Shown here: piece after piece, positions 17,637-25,628 of the stretch
How the letters are laid out: every line of letters begins with the position of its first letter
Numbering within the stretch: the first letter of the stretch is position 1
Source of the DNA: Bog-756 sp963839925
GTDB taxonomy: Bacteria > Actinomycetota > Acidimicrobiia > Acidimicrobiales > RAAP-2
Length of the DNA stretch: 64,000 nucleotides
NCBI GenBank assembly: GCA_963839925.1
Contig: CAWIWV010000001.1
Location: forward strand, 1,116,001-1,180,000
Direction: 5' to 3'
Made by a program: the position numbers and the translations under genes
Notes under the pieces: generated by a model
What the model was told of the DNA's origin: nothing
What the model saw: only the letters and a program-made list of their open reading frames with translations
The model's database searches: none

Positions 17637-18437
17637 CTACTCCGTATAGACGGCCGGCCGCTTCTCTTTGAACGCGGACGTGGCCTCGTTGAGATTGCCG
17701 GTGTGTCCGGCGAGGAGCTGGGTGCGGTTCTCGAGATCGACGGCGGCTCGGAGGCTGCTCACCTCCAAGGAGGTCCAGATGGTGTCCTTGGTCAGGCTGA
17801 GACCGAACGGGCTGAACGTGCACATCCGCTCGGCCATCTCGATCGCCCGGTCCACGACCTCGTCGTCGGGGAGCACTTGGGAGACCAGCCCGATTCGCAG
17901 CGCCTCTTGCGCATCAACCTTCTTTCCGGTCAGCAGGATCTCGGCGGAGTTGGAGGTCCCGACCGCCCGGGGGAGCAGCCAGCTCACGCCGAGCTCGGTT
18001 CCGCTCAGTCCGTTGTTGATACCCGCCCCGCAGAAGACCGCCGAGTCACCGGCGAGCCGGATGTCGGCGCCGAGGGTCAGGCACATGCCGCCGCCGTAGG
18101 CGGGCCCTTTGATCGCGGCCACGATGGGTTGGGGGAGGGCCCGCATGGCCGGGACGATCCCGCCCATGTACTCCATCGCCCGCATGCCCATGCGGTGTCG
18201 ACCGAGATCCTCGGTGCCCGGGGGCGACCCTGCGTGCTCGAGCTCGAGCCCCGAGCAGAAGGCCCGACCGGCGCCGGTGAGGATGACCACCCGGCAGCTG
18301 TTGTCGGCGGCCACCTCTTCGAGCGCGGCGTAGAGATCGCTCACCAGTCCGAAGGAGAGCGAATTGAGCCGGGCAGGGTTGTCGAGAGTGATCAGACGCA
18401 CGTGGGGGTGGATCTGGCTGACCGAGACGAGTGCCAT
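17637..18437 (-). CDS. Enoyl-CoA hydratase/isomerase family protein
   Basis: 266 residues from ATG 18435-18437. Crotonase features: RLNSLSFGLVSDLYAAL, the oxyanion-hole blocks GAGRAFCSGLEL and KGPAYGGGMCLTLGADIRLA, and the GLSGTELGVSWLLPRAVG region. Acts on acyl-CoA thioesters in fatty-acid or steroid side-chain breakdown (family knowledge); the exact reaction is not predictable. Twelve extra codons upstream are possible but lack family character. Diverges from yqgE. Confidence 0.9.
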   Translation of the reverse strand: MALVSVSQIHPHVRLITLDNPARLNSLSFGLVSDLYAALEEVAADNSCRVVILTGAGRAFCSGLELEHAGSPPGTEDLGRHRMGMRAMEYMGGIVPAMRALPQPIVAAIKGPAYGGGMCLTLGADIRLAGDSAVFCGAGINNGLSGTELGVSWLLPRAVGTSNSAEILLTGKKVDAQEALRIGLVSQVLPDDEVVDRAIEMAERMCTFSPFGLSLTKDTIWTSLEVSSLRAAVDLENRTQLLAGHTGNLNEATSAFKEKRPAVYTE

Positions 18438-18504
18438 GGGCCAAGCCTCACCGAATCGCATCCGTTGCGCCACTCGACGAGGTGGTTTGCGCCATCATCG
18501 GGGG

Positions 18505-19140
18505 GTGCCGATCGATCCGTTCAGCGCCTTCGAGCCCTACGGCGGCGAGGATCCGCCCGAACGTCTGGCCGGGTACCTGCTGGTGGCCTCCCCCCGCCTG
18601 ATGGATCCCAATTTCTCCCGGCGGGTGGTGCTGGTGCTCGATCATGGGGCACCGGGTGCTCTGGGGGTCGTCCTCGATCGACCGGGTGGAGTCCAGGTCG
18701 GTGAGTTGATGCCGCAGTGGCAGGAGTTGGCGACCGCGCCCTCCGAGCTGTTCACCGGTGGCCCGGTCGCCCGCAACGCGCTCATCGGCCTGGTCCGGTT
18801 GGCCTCCAGGGAGGTCGGCCAGGAGGATTCGGCGCTCCGACCGGAGGGATGGCGGCTCCTGGTGGACGGCGACCGCCCGGTGGGGACGGTGGACCTCGGG
18901 GTGGACCCCGGCCCGGTGGCGACCAACCTGATCGGAGCGCGCCTGTTCTCCGGCTACGCGGGCTGGGACTCGGGCCAACTGGAGGACGAAGTCGCCGAGG
19001 GCTCGTGGTACGTCGTCCAAGCGAGGGCGGCCGACCCCATCTCGGCGGATCCCGAAGGACTTTGGCGGCGGGTCCTGCGCCGTCAGGGCGGAGCGCTGGC
19101 CGTGGTGTCGGGCTTCCCCGAGGATCCGGCGATGAATTGA
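18505..19140 (+). CDS. YqgE/AlgH family protein (DUF179)
   Basis: 211 residues from GTG 18505. Characteristic blocks: LAGYLLVASPRLMDPNFSRRVVLVLDH, GALGVVLDRP, FTGGPV, RLFSGYAGWDSGQLEDEVAEGSWYVV. Widespread cytoplasmic family of unsettled function, historically linked to alginate regulation in Pseudomonas. GTG 18505 sits at the start of conservation; upstream codons are a shadow of the promoter region and the divergent gene. Confidence 0.9.
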   Translation: MPIDPFSAFEPYGGEDPPERLAGYLLVASPRLMDPNFSRRVVLVLDHGAPGALGVVLDRPGGVQVGELMPQWQELATAPSELFTGGPVARNALIGLVRLASREVGQEDSALRPEGWRLLVDGDRPVGTVDLGVDPGPVATNLIGARLFSGYAGWDSGQLEDEVAEGSWYVVQARAADPISADPEGLWRRVLRRQGGALAVVSGFPEDPAMN

Positions 19141-19165
19141 GCGGTGAGGGCTACCATCCTCGGTC

Positions 19166-19807
19166 GTGAGCGCTGCTGCGAATGGTGGTCGGTCGGCGCA
19201 AGGCCCGACGGTGCGGCTGGCGGTGGCCGCCGACGTGCCTCGCCTTGCCGACATGTTGGTCCGGGCATTCGACGACGACCCGGTTGCCTCGTTCATGTTC
19301 GCCGGCGATCGCCGTCGCCGGCGGGGTCTGCATGCCTTCTTCACGTCGCAGCTCCGACACCAATATCTCCCGCACGGTCACGTGTACACGACCGACGACA
19401 TGCAGGGGGCGGCGTTGTGGGGTCCTCCGGATGTTCCGCGGAACGGGCTCCGGGAGTTGTTCGACCTGCTTCCGGCTGCCCCGTATCTGGTGAGTGCCCA
19501 CACTCACCGTGCGTTCCAGCTCTTGTTCCAGACCGATGGGCTCCGTCCGAAGGAGCCGCACTGGTACCTCGGCACCATCGGAACCGAACCGTCACGCCAG
19601 GGAACCGGCATCGGCTCGACGTTGATGCAGTCGATGATGCAGCGCATCGATGAGTCGGGCTACCCCGCCTATCTCGAGTCGTCGAAGGACCGGAACGTGC
19701 CCTTCTATCTCCGCTACGGCTTCGAGGTCGTCGAAGAGCTCCACTCGGTGCCGGGCAGCCCACCGATCTGGCGGATGTGGCGCGAGCCGAGGGTTCCCGA
19801 GCAGTAG
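19166..19807 (+). CDS. GNAT-family N-acetyltransferase
   Basis: 213 residues from GTG 19166, 25 bp after yqgE. GNAT motifs: VRLAVAADVPRLADMLVRAF at the N-terminus, WYLGTIGTEPSRQGTGIGSTLMQSMM (the R/Q-x2-G-x-G/A acetyl-CoA pyrophosphate loop) and YLESSKDRNVPFYLRYGFEVVEE. Transfers an acetyl group to an unknown amine. Possibly co-transcribed with yqgE. Confidence 0.85.
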   Translation: MSAAANGGRSAQGPTVRLAVAADVPRLADMLVRAFDDDPVASFMFAGDRRRRRGLHAFFTSQLRHQYLPHGHVYTTDDMQGAALWGPPDVPRNGLRELFDLLPAAPYLVSAHTHRAFQLLFQTDGLRPKEPHWYLGTIGTEPSRQGTGIGSTLMQSMMQRIDESGYPAYLESSKDRNVPFYLRYGFEVVEELHSVPGSPPIWRMWREPRVPEQ

Positions 19808-19829
19808 GCCCTGCCGGCCGGAAGGCCGG

Positions 19830-20756
19830 TCAGCTGACCGAGCTGCTCCCGACGTGCACGCCATGGGGGCGTCCTTCCGGAACGGCGACCACCGCGTCGA
19901 GGAGCTCACTGAACGCCCGGGTCGGGGCGGAGGGCAGGCCGCGACTTCGCTGGGCAACGCCGACCCTGCGCCGGGGGAGGCCGTCGATCGGTACCGGGTG
20001 GAATCGTGCACGCAGGCTGCCCGGGATGGCGGTGGCGGGAACGATGGCAGGTCGGTAGCCCTCCAGCGCGAGCGAGGCGATCAGCCGGAGCCCGTCGATC
20101 TCCGCGGCTGGGAGGAGGGTGATCCCGAGCGGCCGGGTCACCGCGTCGAGCTCGTCACGGAAGGCGGTCCCCGGCAGGGGGAGGATGAGCTCCATATCGG
20201 CGAGGTCCTCGAGCCCGAGCGAGCGGTCCGTGTCGATCATCGGGTGACCCTGGGGGAGGACCAGCATCAGGTCTTCCTCGAAGAGCAGGCGAGACACCAG
20301 GTCGCGTCCGGACACCGGCAGGTGCAGGATGGCGAGGTCGAGCTGCCCACTCGCCAGCTGGGGTTCGAGTCCGGTGGTGTTCCCCTCGACCACGATCAGT
20401 CGGAGCTTCGGATGCAACGCTGCGGCCATGTCCATCAGGGGCGGCACCAGCCAGCGAGCGGTGGTTCCGATCATCCCGACCCGGACCGTTCCGGTCACCT
20501 CGTCCTTGCAGGCGGCGACGTCGGAGACCAGGGCGTCCAGTTCGGAGAGGATGCGTCTCGCACGGGCCACCACCACCGTTCCCTCCTGGGTCAGCCGGCC
20601 GTCCGCCCGGTCGAAGAGGGGGACTCCCAGTTCGCGCTCGAGTCTGGCGACGTGAGCGGAGATGTTCGACTGCACGGTATTGAGATGCTCGGCCGCCGCC
20701 GAAAAGGTTCCGTGGTCGCTGACCGCAGTCAGCGCCTGGAGGTGCCGCAGTTCCAT
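19830..20756 (-). CDS. LysR-family transcriptional regulator
   Basis: 308 residues, ATG 20754-20756. The N-terminal winged helix-turn-helix is canonical: MELRHLQALTAVSDHGTFSAAAEHLN, then QSNISAHVARLERELGVPLFDR. The effector domain follows from about residue 90 (TGTVRVGMIGTTARWLVPPL). Divergently placed from the HAD-acyltransferase/murT/gatD operon across a 231-bp, locally AT-rich gap, the usual LysR layout. It may regulate that operon and itself; the effector is unknown. Confidence 0.9.
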   Translation of the reverse strand: MELRHLQALTAVSDHGTFSAAAEHLNTVQSNISAHVARLERELGVPLFDRADGRLTQEGTVVVARARRILSELDALVSDVAACKDEVTGTVRVGMIGTTARWLVPPLMDMAAALHPKLRLIVVEGNTTGLEPQLASGQLDLAILHLPVSGRDLVSRLLFEEDLMLVLPQGHPMIDTDRSLGLEDLADMELILPLPGTAFRDELDAVTRPLGITLLPAAEIDGLRLIASLALEGYRPAIVPATAIPGSLRARFHPVPIDGLPRRRVGVAQRSRGLPSAPTRAFSELLDAVVAVPEGRPHGVHVGSSSVS

Positions 20757-20791
20757 CTCAAAAGACGATAGCAGATATCAACATTAACTGC

Positions 20792-20819
20792 TTGACTGAT
20801 TGCTCGCGGTTGTTATACA
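20792..20819 (+). promoter_or_regulatory. Probable sigma70-type promoter for the HAD-AGPAT/murT/gatD operon
   Basis: TTGACT at 20792-20797 and TATACA at 20814-20819 with a 16-bp spacer, in the only AT-rich patch of the LysR/operon intergenic region. Direction is rightward. An AT-rich stretch just left (ATATCAACATTAACTG) could hold a LysR site. Confidence 0.55.
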
Positions 20820-20987
20820 CTGAAGTCCTAGACCACAGGATGTCAGGAATCCCCCTCCGATCCTTGTTGAGTCAGTGCGAAGGGGTCGCCTTCCCCCCCC
20901 CGGCGGCCCCTTTGCCGCGTCTGGGGGCCGGTGGCGGGTACGTGGCAGGTACCTCTGACGTCTGACGGCGACGGTAGCCTGAACCGC

Positions 20988-22382
20988 ATGCCCACCGGAG
21001 GTGCCGTCTTCGTCGATCTGGACCGCACCTTGATCCGGTCGGCCAGTGGACCCGTCTTCCACCAGGCCATGGAGCAGGAGGGCGTGCTCTCCCCGGGGCG
21101 GCACCTGCCCGGGGACAACCTCATGTACGCGTTCTACAACGTCTTCGGCGAAACCGTGCCCTTCATCGGACTCGCACGTGCGACCGCGATGGTCATGCGG
21201 GGTCGCTCCGGTGAGGCGACCCGCCGGGCAGGCAAGCGGGCGGTGGAAGCGCTCACCACCCTGGTGCAGCCTCGAGCACTCGAAGTGCTCGCCGAGCACC
21301 GACGGGAAGGGAAGGCGCTGGTGCTGGCGACCACGTCTCCGATTGACCTGGTCAGCCCCCTCGCCGATGCCCTCGGGTTCGACCACGTCATCGCCACCCG
21401 GTATGGCGAGCAGGACGGCCGCTACACAGGCAGGTTGGAAGGCAGCTTCGTGTGGGGGTTGGGGAAGCGGGCCGCAGCGGCCGCGTGGGCGGGTGGCAAC
21501 GGATGTGATCTCGCGGACTCACACGCCTACTCGGACAGCTTCTTCGACCTCCCGCTCCTGTGTGCGGTCGGCCATCCTCACCCGATCAACGCAGACCCCC
21601 GTCTGATGGCGGTGTCCGTCGCCAGACGTTGGCCGCTGGAGAGCTGGGGCAAGCCCCCTGGTGTTCCCTCCCTCGGTGGGCTGGAGCCGTACCACCTGGC
21701 CCGGCACCTCTTCCGCCCCGAAGCATTTCCCTACGCCCGCTTCGATATTTCGGGAGTCGAGCAGATCCCGACGACCGGTCCGGTCATCCTGGCCTCCAAT
21801 CACCGGAGTTATTTCGACGTGGTCGCCCTCGGGATCGTCGCCGCCCGTCTCGGCCGCCCGGTCAGGTTCATGATCAAGCGCGAGGTCGTCGATGCACCGG
21901 TGGTGGGGCCACTGGCGACCGCGCTCGGTGCAATCCGGGTCGACCGCGACGGAGGGGACGGAGCGGACGGATCTTCGAACCCGATGGCCGCCGCGGACGC
22001 CGCGCTGCGCGCCGGCGAAGTCGTGATCGTCCTGCCACAGGGAACCATCCCGCGGGCCGAGAAGTTCTTCGACCCCGTCCTGGTGGGACACACCGGCGCC
22101 GCGCGCCTGGCCGAGGCGACCGGCGCCACGGTCGTCCCCATCGGGCTCTGGGGGACGGAACAGGTGTGGCCGCGATCGTCGAGGGTCCCTCAGGTCGCCG
22201 CCGTCATCCATCCGCCGCGAGTGACGGTCAACGTGGGTCGACCGCTCATCCTCGGCCGCGACGACGCGGTCGCCGACACCGCCCTCTTGATGGAGGCCAT
22301 CGTCGACCTCCTGCCGGAGGAGTCGCGGGTCGCCCGCATTCCCACCGCCGAGGACTTGGCGCGCACCAAGCCTCCCGCGTGA
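20988..22382 (+). CDS. HAD-IB phosphatase/1-acylglycerol-3-phosphate acyltransferase fusion
   Basis: 464 residues from ATG 20988. N-terminal HAD-IB domain (residues 1-~215): DLDRT nucleophile motif near residue 10, LATTSPIDLV, and YSDSFFDLPLL. C-terminal PlsC-like domain: NHRSYFD (H-x4-D, His272/Asp277), then IRVDRDGG and VLPQGTIPRAEKF. The same fusion is known in mycobacterial PlsC-type proteins. Expected to acylate lysophosphatidic acid in phospholipid synthesis. The ATG start coincides with the onset of HAD similarity. Its stop overlaps the murT start (GTGA). Confidence 0.9.
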   Translation: MPTGGAVFVDLDRTLIRSASGPVFHQAMEQEGVLSPGRHLPGDNLMYAFYNVFGETVPFIGLARATAMVMRGRSGEATRRAGKRAVEALTTLVQPRALEVLAEHRREGKALVLATTSPIDLVSPLADALGFDHVIATRYGEQDGRYTGRLEGSFVWGLGKRAAAAAWAGGNGCDLADSHAYSDSFFDLPLLCAVGHPHPINADPRLMAVSVARRWPLESWGKPPGVPSLGGLEPYHLARHLFRPEAFPYARFDISGVEQIPTTGPVILASNHRSYFDVVALGIVAARLGRPVRFMIKREVVDAPVVGPLATALGAIRVDRDGGDGADGSSNPMAAADAALRAGEVVIVLPQGTIPRAEKFFDPVLVGHTGAARLAEATGATVVPIGLWGTEQVWPRSSRVPQVAAVIHPPRVTVNVGRPLILGRDDAVADTALLMEAIVDLLPEESRVARIPTAEDLARTKPPA

Positions 22383-23719
22383 CGGTCTCTGCCCGAGAAT
22401 CCACCGCGGACCTCACCGGTCGTGCCACGGTCGCGGTCGGTGCGCTCAAACTCTCCAACCGGCTCTCGAGGGCGCTCGGGCGGGGACGGGGCACCGTGGC
22501 AGGGGGAAGGGTCGGACTCGCGCTCGAACCGCGGCTGTTGCGCGAACTCGCTCGAGGAAGGCGGGTCGCGCTGGTCACCGGAACTAACGGAAAGACCACG
22601 ACGACCCGGATGCTGGTTGCAGCCCTTGGCGGCGACCGTCGTCCCATTGCGACCAACGACACCGGAGCGAACATGCCGGCCGGTCACGTGGCGGCACTCG
22701 CCGGATCGGCGCCCGGCACTGACGCGGTGCTCGAAGTCGACGAGGGGTACCTCGGCGGGCTCATCGAGGAGACCGCTCCCCGGGTGGTGGTGCTGCTCAA
22801 TCTGTCGCGGGACCAGTTGGACAGGATCTCCGAGGTGCGGATGCTCGCGGACCGCTGGCGTACGGCGCTCCGTGAACTCCCTCCCGGGTCCGGCGAGCAG
22901 GGGTTGCCCGGGCCGGTGGTGGTGGCCAACGCGGACGACCCGCTGGTCGCCTGGGCAGCCGCAGACGCGCCGAACGTCGTGTGGGTCGGAGCCGGCCAGG
23001 TCTGGCGCAACGACTCGGTGGGATGCCCGGCATGCGGCGGCGGGATCGACTACGGCGCGCAGGGAGCGTGGCAGTGTGACCGGTGCGAGCTCGCCCGGCC
23101 GAAGCTGTCCGCCTGGATCGAAGGATCGGAGCTGGTGACCGCCGACGGCGATCGGTATCCGGTCGAGATCAGGCTCCCCGGTCAGTTCAATCGGGCGAAC
23201 GCCTGCATGGTGGCGATGGCCGCACCGGCGATGGGTGGGGTCGGTGGTTCGGAGACGGGGTTGACCCCGGTCACCGCGTTGGGTCGGCTCGCGACGCTGG
23301 AGGAGGTCGAGGGACGGTTTGCTCTGACGACTCGGCGCGGTGCGGACGTGCGGCTCCTGTTGGCCAAGAACCCGGCCGGCTGGACCGCGATCTTCGATCT
23401 TCTGGAGGAGAGTGACCAGACTGCCGGCCCGGTGGCGCTCTCGATCAACGCCCGGATCGCCGACGGACACGATCCGAGCTGGCTCTGGGACGTGCCGTTC
23501 GAGCGGTTGGCCGGCCGGCAGGTGGTCGTGACGGGGGACCGGCGCTACGACCTGGCCGTCCGCCTCCGGTATGCAGAGGTCGGTTGCGAGGTGGTGGCGG
23601 ACCCGCTCGACGCGCTCGACCACGCGATCGAGGCCTCACGCTCCGGCAAGATCAGCGCCCCGGTGATCGACTTCGTCGGGAACTACACCGCCTTCGCCGA
23701 GCTGAGGAGCCGGGTGTGA
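22379..23719 (+). CDS. murT: Lipid II isoglutaminyl synthase, MurT subunit
   Basis: 446 residues from GTG 22379. Mur-ligase fold: ATP-binding VTGTNGKTTTTRM (about residues 67-78), NDTGANMPAGH, and a VVLLNLSRDQLDR block. It has the MurT-specific zinc ribbon with Cys216, Cys219, Cys233 and Cys236, and the C-terminal DUF1727 region with DVPFERL and VIDFVGNYTAF. With GatD it amidates the D-Glu carboxyl of lipid II to isoglutamine. The start is in a 4-bp overlap with the acyltransferase fusion and the stop overlaps gatD, so all three are likely co-translated. Confidence 0.93.
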   Translation: MTVSARESTADLTGRATVAVGALKLSNRLSRALGRGRGTVAGGRVGLALEPRLLRELARGRRVALVTGTNGKTTTTRMLVAALGGDRRPIATNDTGANMPAGHVAALAGSAPGTDAVLEVDEGYLGGLIEETAPRVVVLLNLSRDQLDRISEVRMLADRWRTALRELPPGSGEQGLPGPVVVANADDPLVAWAAADAPNVVWVGAGQVWRNDSVGCPACGGGIDYGAQGAWQCDRCELARPKLSAWIEGSELVTADGDRYPVEIRLPGQFNRANACMVAMAAPAMGGVGGSETGLTPVTALGRLATLEEVEGRFALTTRRGADVRLLLAKNPAGWTAIFDLLEESDQTAGPVALSINARIADGHDPSWLWDVPFERLAGRQVVVTGDRRYDLAVRLRYAEVGCEVVADPLDALDHAIEASRSGKISAPVIDFVGNYTAFAELRSRV

Positions 23720-24519
23720 GCAACCGAGAGGGGAGGTCGCTCACCATTGCGGTGGTCTTTCCCGATCTGCTCGGCACCTACGGTGACGGAGGGAACGGTC
23801 TGGTGCTCGCCCGGCGCGCTTCTTGGCGCGGGATCGAGGTCGAGCTCCTCGAGGCTCCCTCCACCCGACCGCTCCCCGAGGCGGACATCTACTGCATCGG
23901 GGGTGGGGAGGACGGTCCCGAGGTCCGGGCCGCAGAGCTGCTGGTTCGGGATGGGGCGATCAACCGGGCGGTGGACCGGCAAGCGGTCGTGCTGGGGGTG
24001 TGCGCGGGATTCCAACTGCTCGGCCACTCCTTCCCCGACAGCCACGACCGGCCTCATCAGGGCCTCGGACTTCTCGACGTCACCACCCGCAAGGGGACCG
24101 GCGCTCGAGCGGTCGGTGACGTGATCGCAACCGCGCACTCCGATGCGCCACGTTTGGCACTGGGTGATCGCCTCCCCGTACTCACCGGGTTCGAAAATCA
24201 TGGTGCTGTCACCGCCGTCGGACGCAACGCTCGACCGCTCGCACAAGTCATCAAAGGGGTCGGCAACGGCGGTGGGGATGGGAGCGAGGGTGCCTGGTCC
24301 GGGCGGGTCCTCGGGACTTACCTCCATGGCCCGGTGCTCGCCCGAAACCCGGCTCTGGCCGATCTCCTGCTCGGATGGGCCCTGTCGACGTCGGAGCCGG
24401 CCCAGCTCGAGCCACTGGACGACGAATGGGAGACCGCGCTGCGAAAGGATCGACTGGAAGCGGGCGGCACACCGACGAGCGGCAGGTTCCTCCGGGGATT
24501 GAGCCGGCACAGGTCCTGA
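23716..24519 (+). CDS. gatD: Lipid II isoglutaminyl synthase, glutamine amidotransferase GatD
   Basis: 267 residues from GTG 23716, overlapping the murT stop. Class I glutaminase of the GatD/CobB-CobQ type: nucleophile Cys96 in GVCAGFQLLG, catalytic His204 in TYLHGPVL, and the N-terminal LLGTYGDGGN block. Releases ammonia from glutamine for MurT. The pair is standard in Gram-positive bacteria that amidate peptidoglycan. A C-terminal extension of about 30 residues after the core looks disordered. Confidence 0.93.
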   Translation: MSNREGRSLTIAVVFPDLLGTYGDGGNGLVLARRASWRGIEVELLEAPSTRPLPEADIYCIGGGEDGPEVRAAELLVRDGAINRAVDRQAVVLGVCAGFQLLGHSFPDSHDRPHQGLGLLDVTTRKGTGARAVGDVIATAHSDAPRLALGDRLPVLTGFENHGAVTAVGRNARPLAQVIKGVGNGGGDGSEGAWSGRVLGTYLHGPVLARNPALADLLLGWALSTSEPAQLEPLDDEWETALRKDRLEAGGTPTSGRFLRGLSRHRS

Positions 24520-24562
24520 GCGGGGTCGCGCTCGGCCCTTCTCGCTTCGCTCGGCGCGCGCC

Positions 24563-25615
24563 TCAGGTCTTGCTCGTGCGCCGGGGCCACTCGTCGGCGC
24601 CATCGGATTCGTCGCGGCCTCGCCGACCAGCCGCCGGCGGGGCAGGTGCGAGCATCCACGAACGACGCCAAGGTGCGACGTCGGGTCCCTGGAGTGGGGG
24701 AGTGGCTCCCTGCGCGGCTCGCTTCCGCGCTGTCCACCAATCCGAGCTCGCCTCGTCCGCCATGGTGGCGACCGACTCCTCGATCCGGGCGGCGAATCTG
24801 CGAGTCTGCTCGCCCTCGTCCGGTTTCATCGGGGTGCCGAAGGTGATCATGACGCGGGTGCGGCGGAGACCGGTACCACCTTTGGGGAGGATGTGCCGGG
24901 TTCCGTCCATATGGACCGGAACGACGGTTGCTCCGGTCCGAGACGCCAGGTAAGCGGCCCCGCCGGTGAAGGTCTGTCCCCAGCCGTCGGGGGAGCGGCC
25001 TCCTTCGGGGAAGATGATCAGGTTCCACCCGTCGGCGAGCAGCTCGATGGCCACATCGGCCGAGCGACGGTTGACCTTGTTCCGCTCGAACGGAATCGCG
25101 GCGAGCAGGAAGGACCAGGTGTCCGCCTTCCATCGACGATCGAAGAAGTAGTCGGCAGCCGCTGCCACTACCGTCCGGTGGCGAAAACGCAACGGAAGAC
25201 AGCTGAGTAGGAGAGGGGTGTCGACGTGGCTCGCGTGGTTGGCGGCGAAGATCACCGAGCCGGTGAGTCCGGTGAGGCCCTCCTCCCCGCGGATCACTGG
25301 TGAGGCCAACGCCCGGGCCAGTGGTCGCGCCACGTTGTCCAGCACCATCGCCCGGGCCAGGCGAACCGGGTACCGGCGGGACCACTCGGTGTCGTAGTGC
25401 GCGCCCAGCTCGGGCTCAGGTTGCGGCCGCGGCACCGACTCGGGCCATCGGGGCGGCGCGATGGGAAAGCGCGCCCTGCCGAGTCGCGACACCAGCGCCG
25501 AGGGGGACAGCCGGCCGCCGGTCAGATCCCTCCCGGTTCCCCGGCCGAGCGCGGCATCGACTGCGACCGCTCTTGCGGACCGGAGCGAGTTGGAGGATCC
25601 CTTCTTGACCTTCAC
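24563..25615 (-). CDS. PlsC-like acyltransferase
   Basis: 350 residues from ATG 25613-25615. Lysophospholipid acyltransferase core with NHASHVD (H-x4-D), IPFERN, FPEGGRSPDG and VVPVHMDGT. The N-terminal ~85 residues and the C-terminal ~50 residues (basic, Ala/Pro-rich) are low-complexity. Last gene of the leftward operon beginning with the acyl-CoA reductase fusion, 13 bp after the LarA-like gene. Likely acylates a glycerol- or alcohol-type acceptor made or modified by its neighbours (inference). Confidence 0.85.
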   Translation of the reverse strand: MKVKKGSSNSLRSARAVAVDAALGRGTGRDLTGGRLSPSALVSRLGRARFPIAPPRWPESVPRPQPEPELGAHYDTEWSRRYPVRLARAMVLDNVARPLARALASPVIRGEEGLTGLTGSVIFAANHASHVDTPLLLSCLPLRFRHRTVVAAAADYFFDRRWKADTWSFLLAAIPFERNKVNRRSADVAIELLADGWNLIIFPEGGRSPDGWGQTFTGGAAYLASRTGATVVPVHMDGTRHILPKGGTGLRRTRVMITFGTPMKPDEGEQTRRFAARIEESVATMADEASSDWWTARKRAAQGATPPLQGPDVAPWRRSWMLAPAPPAAGRRGRDESDGADEWPRRTSKT

Positions 25616-25628
25616 CGGGCTGGACCGG

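Noticed and set aside
17368..17823. N-terminal extension of the MFS transporter
   Set aside because: Covers a separate small gene and adds a basic Pro-rich segment before a normal MFS start.
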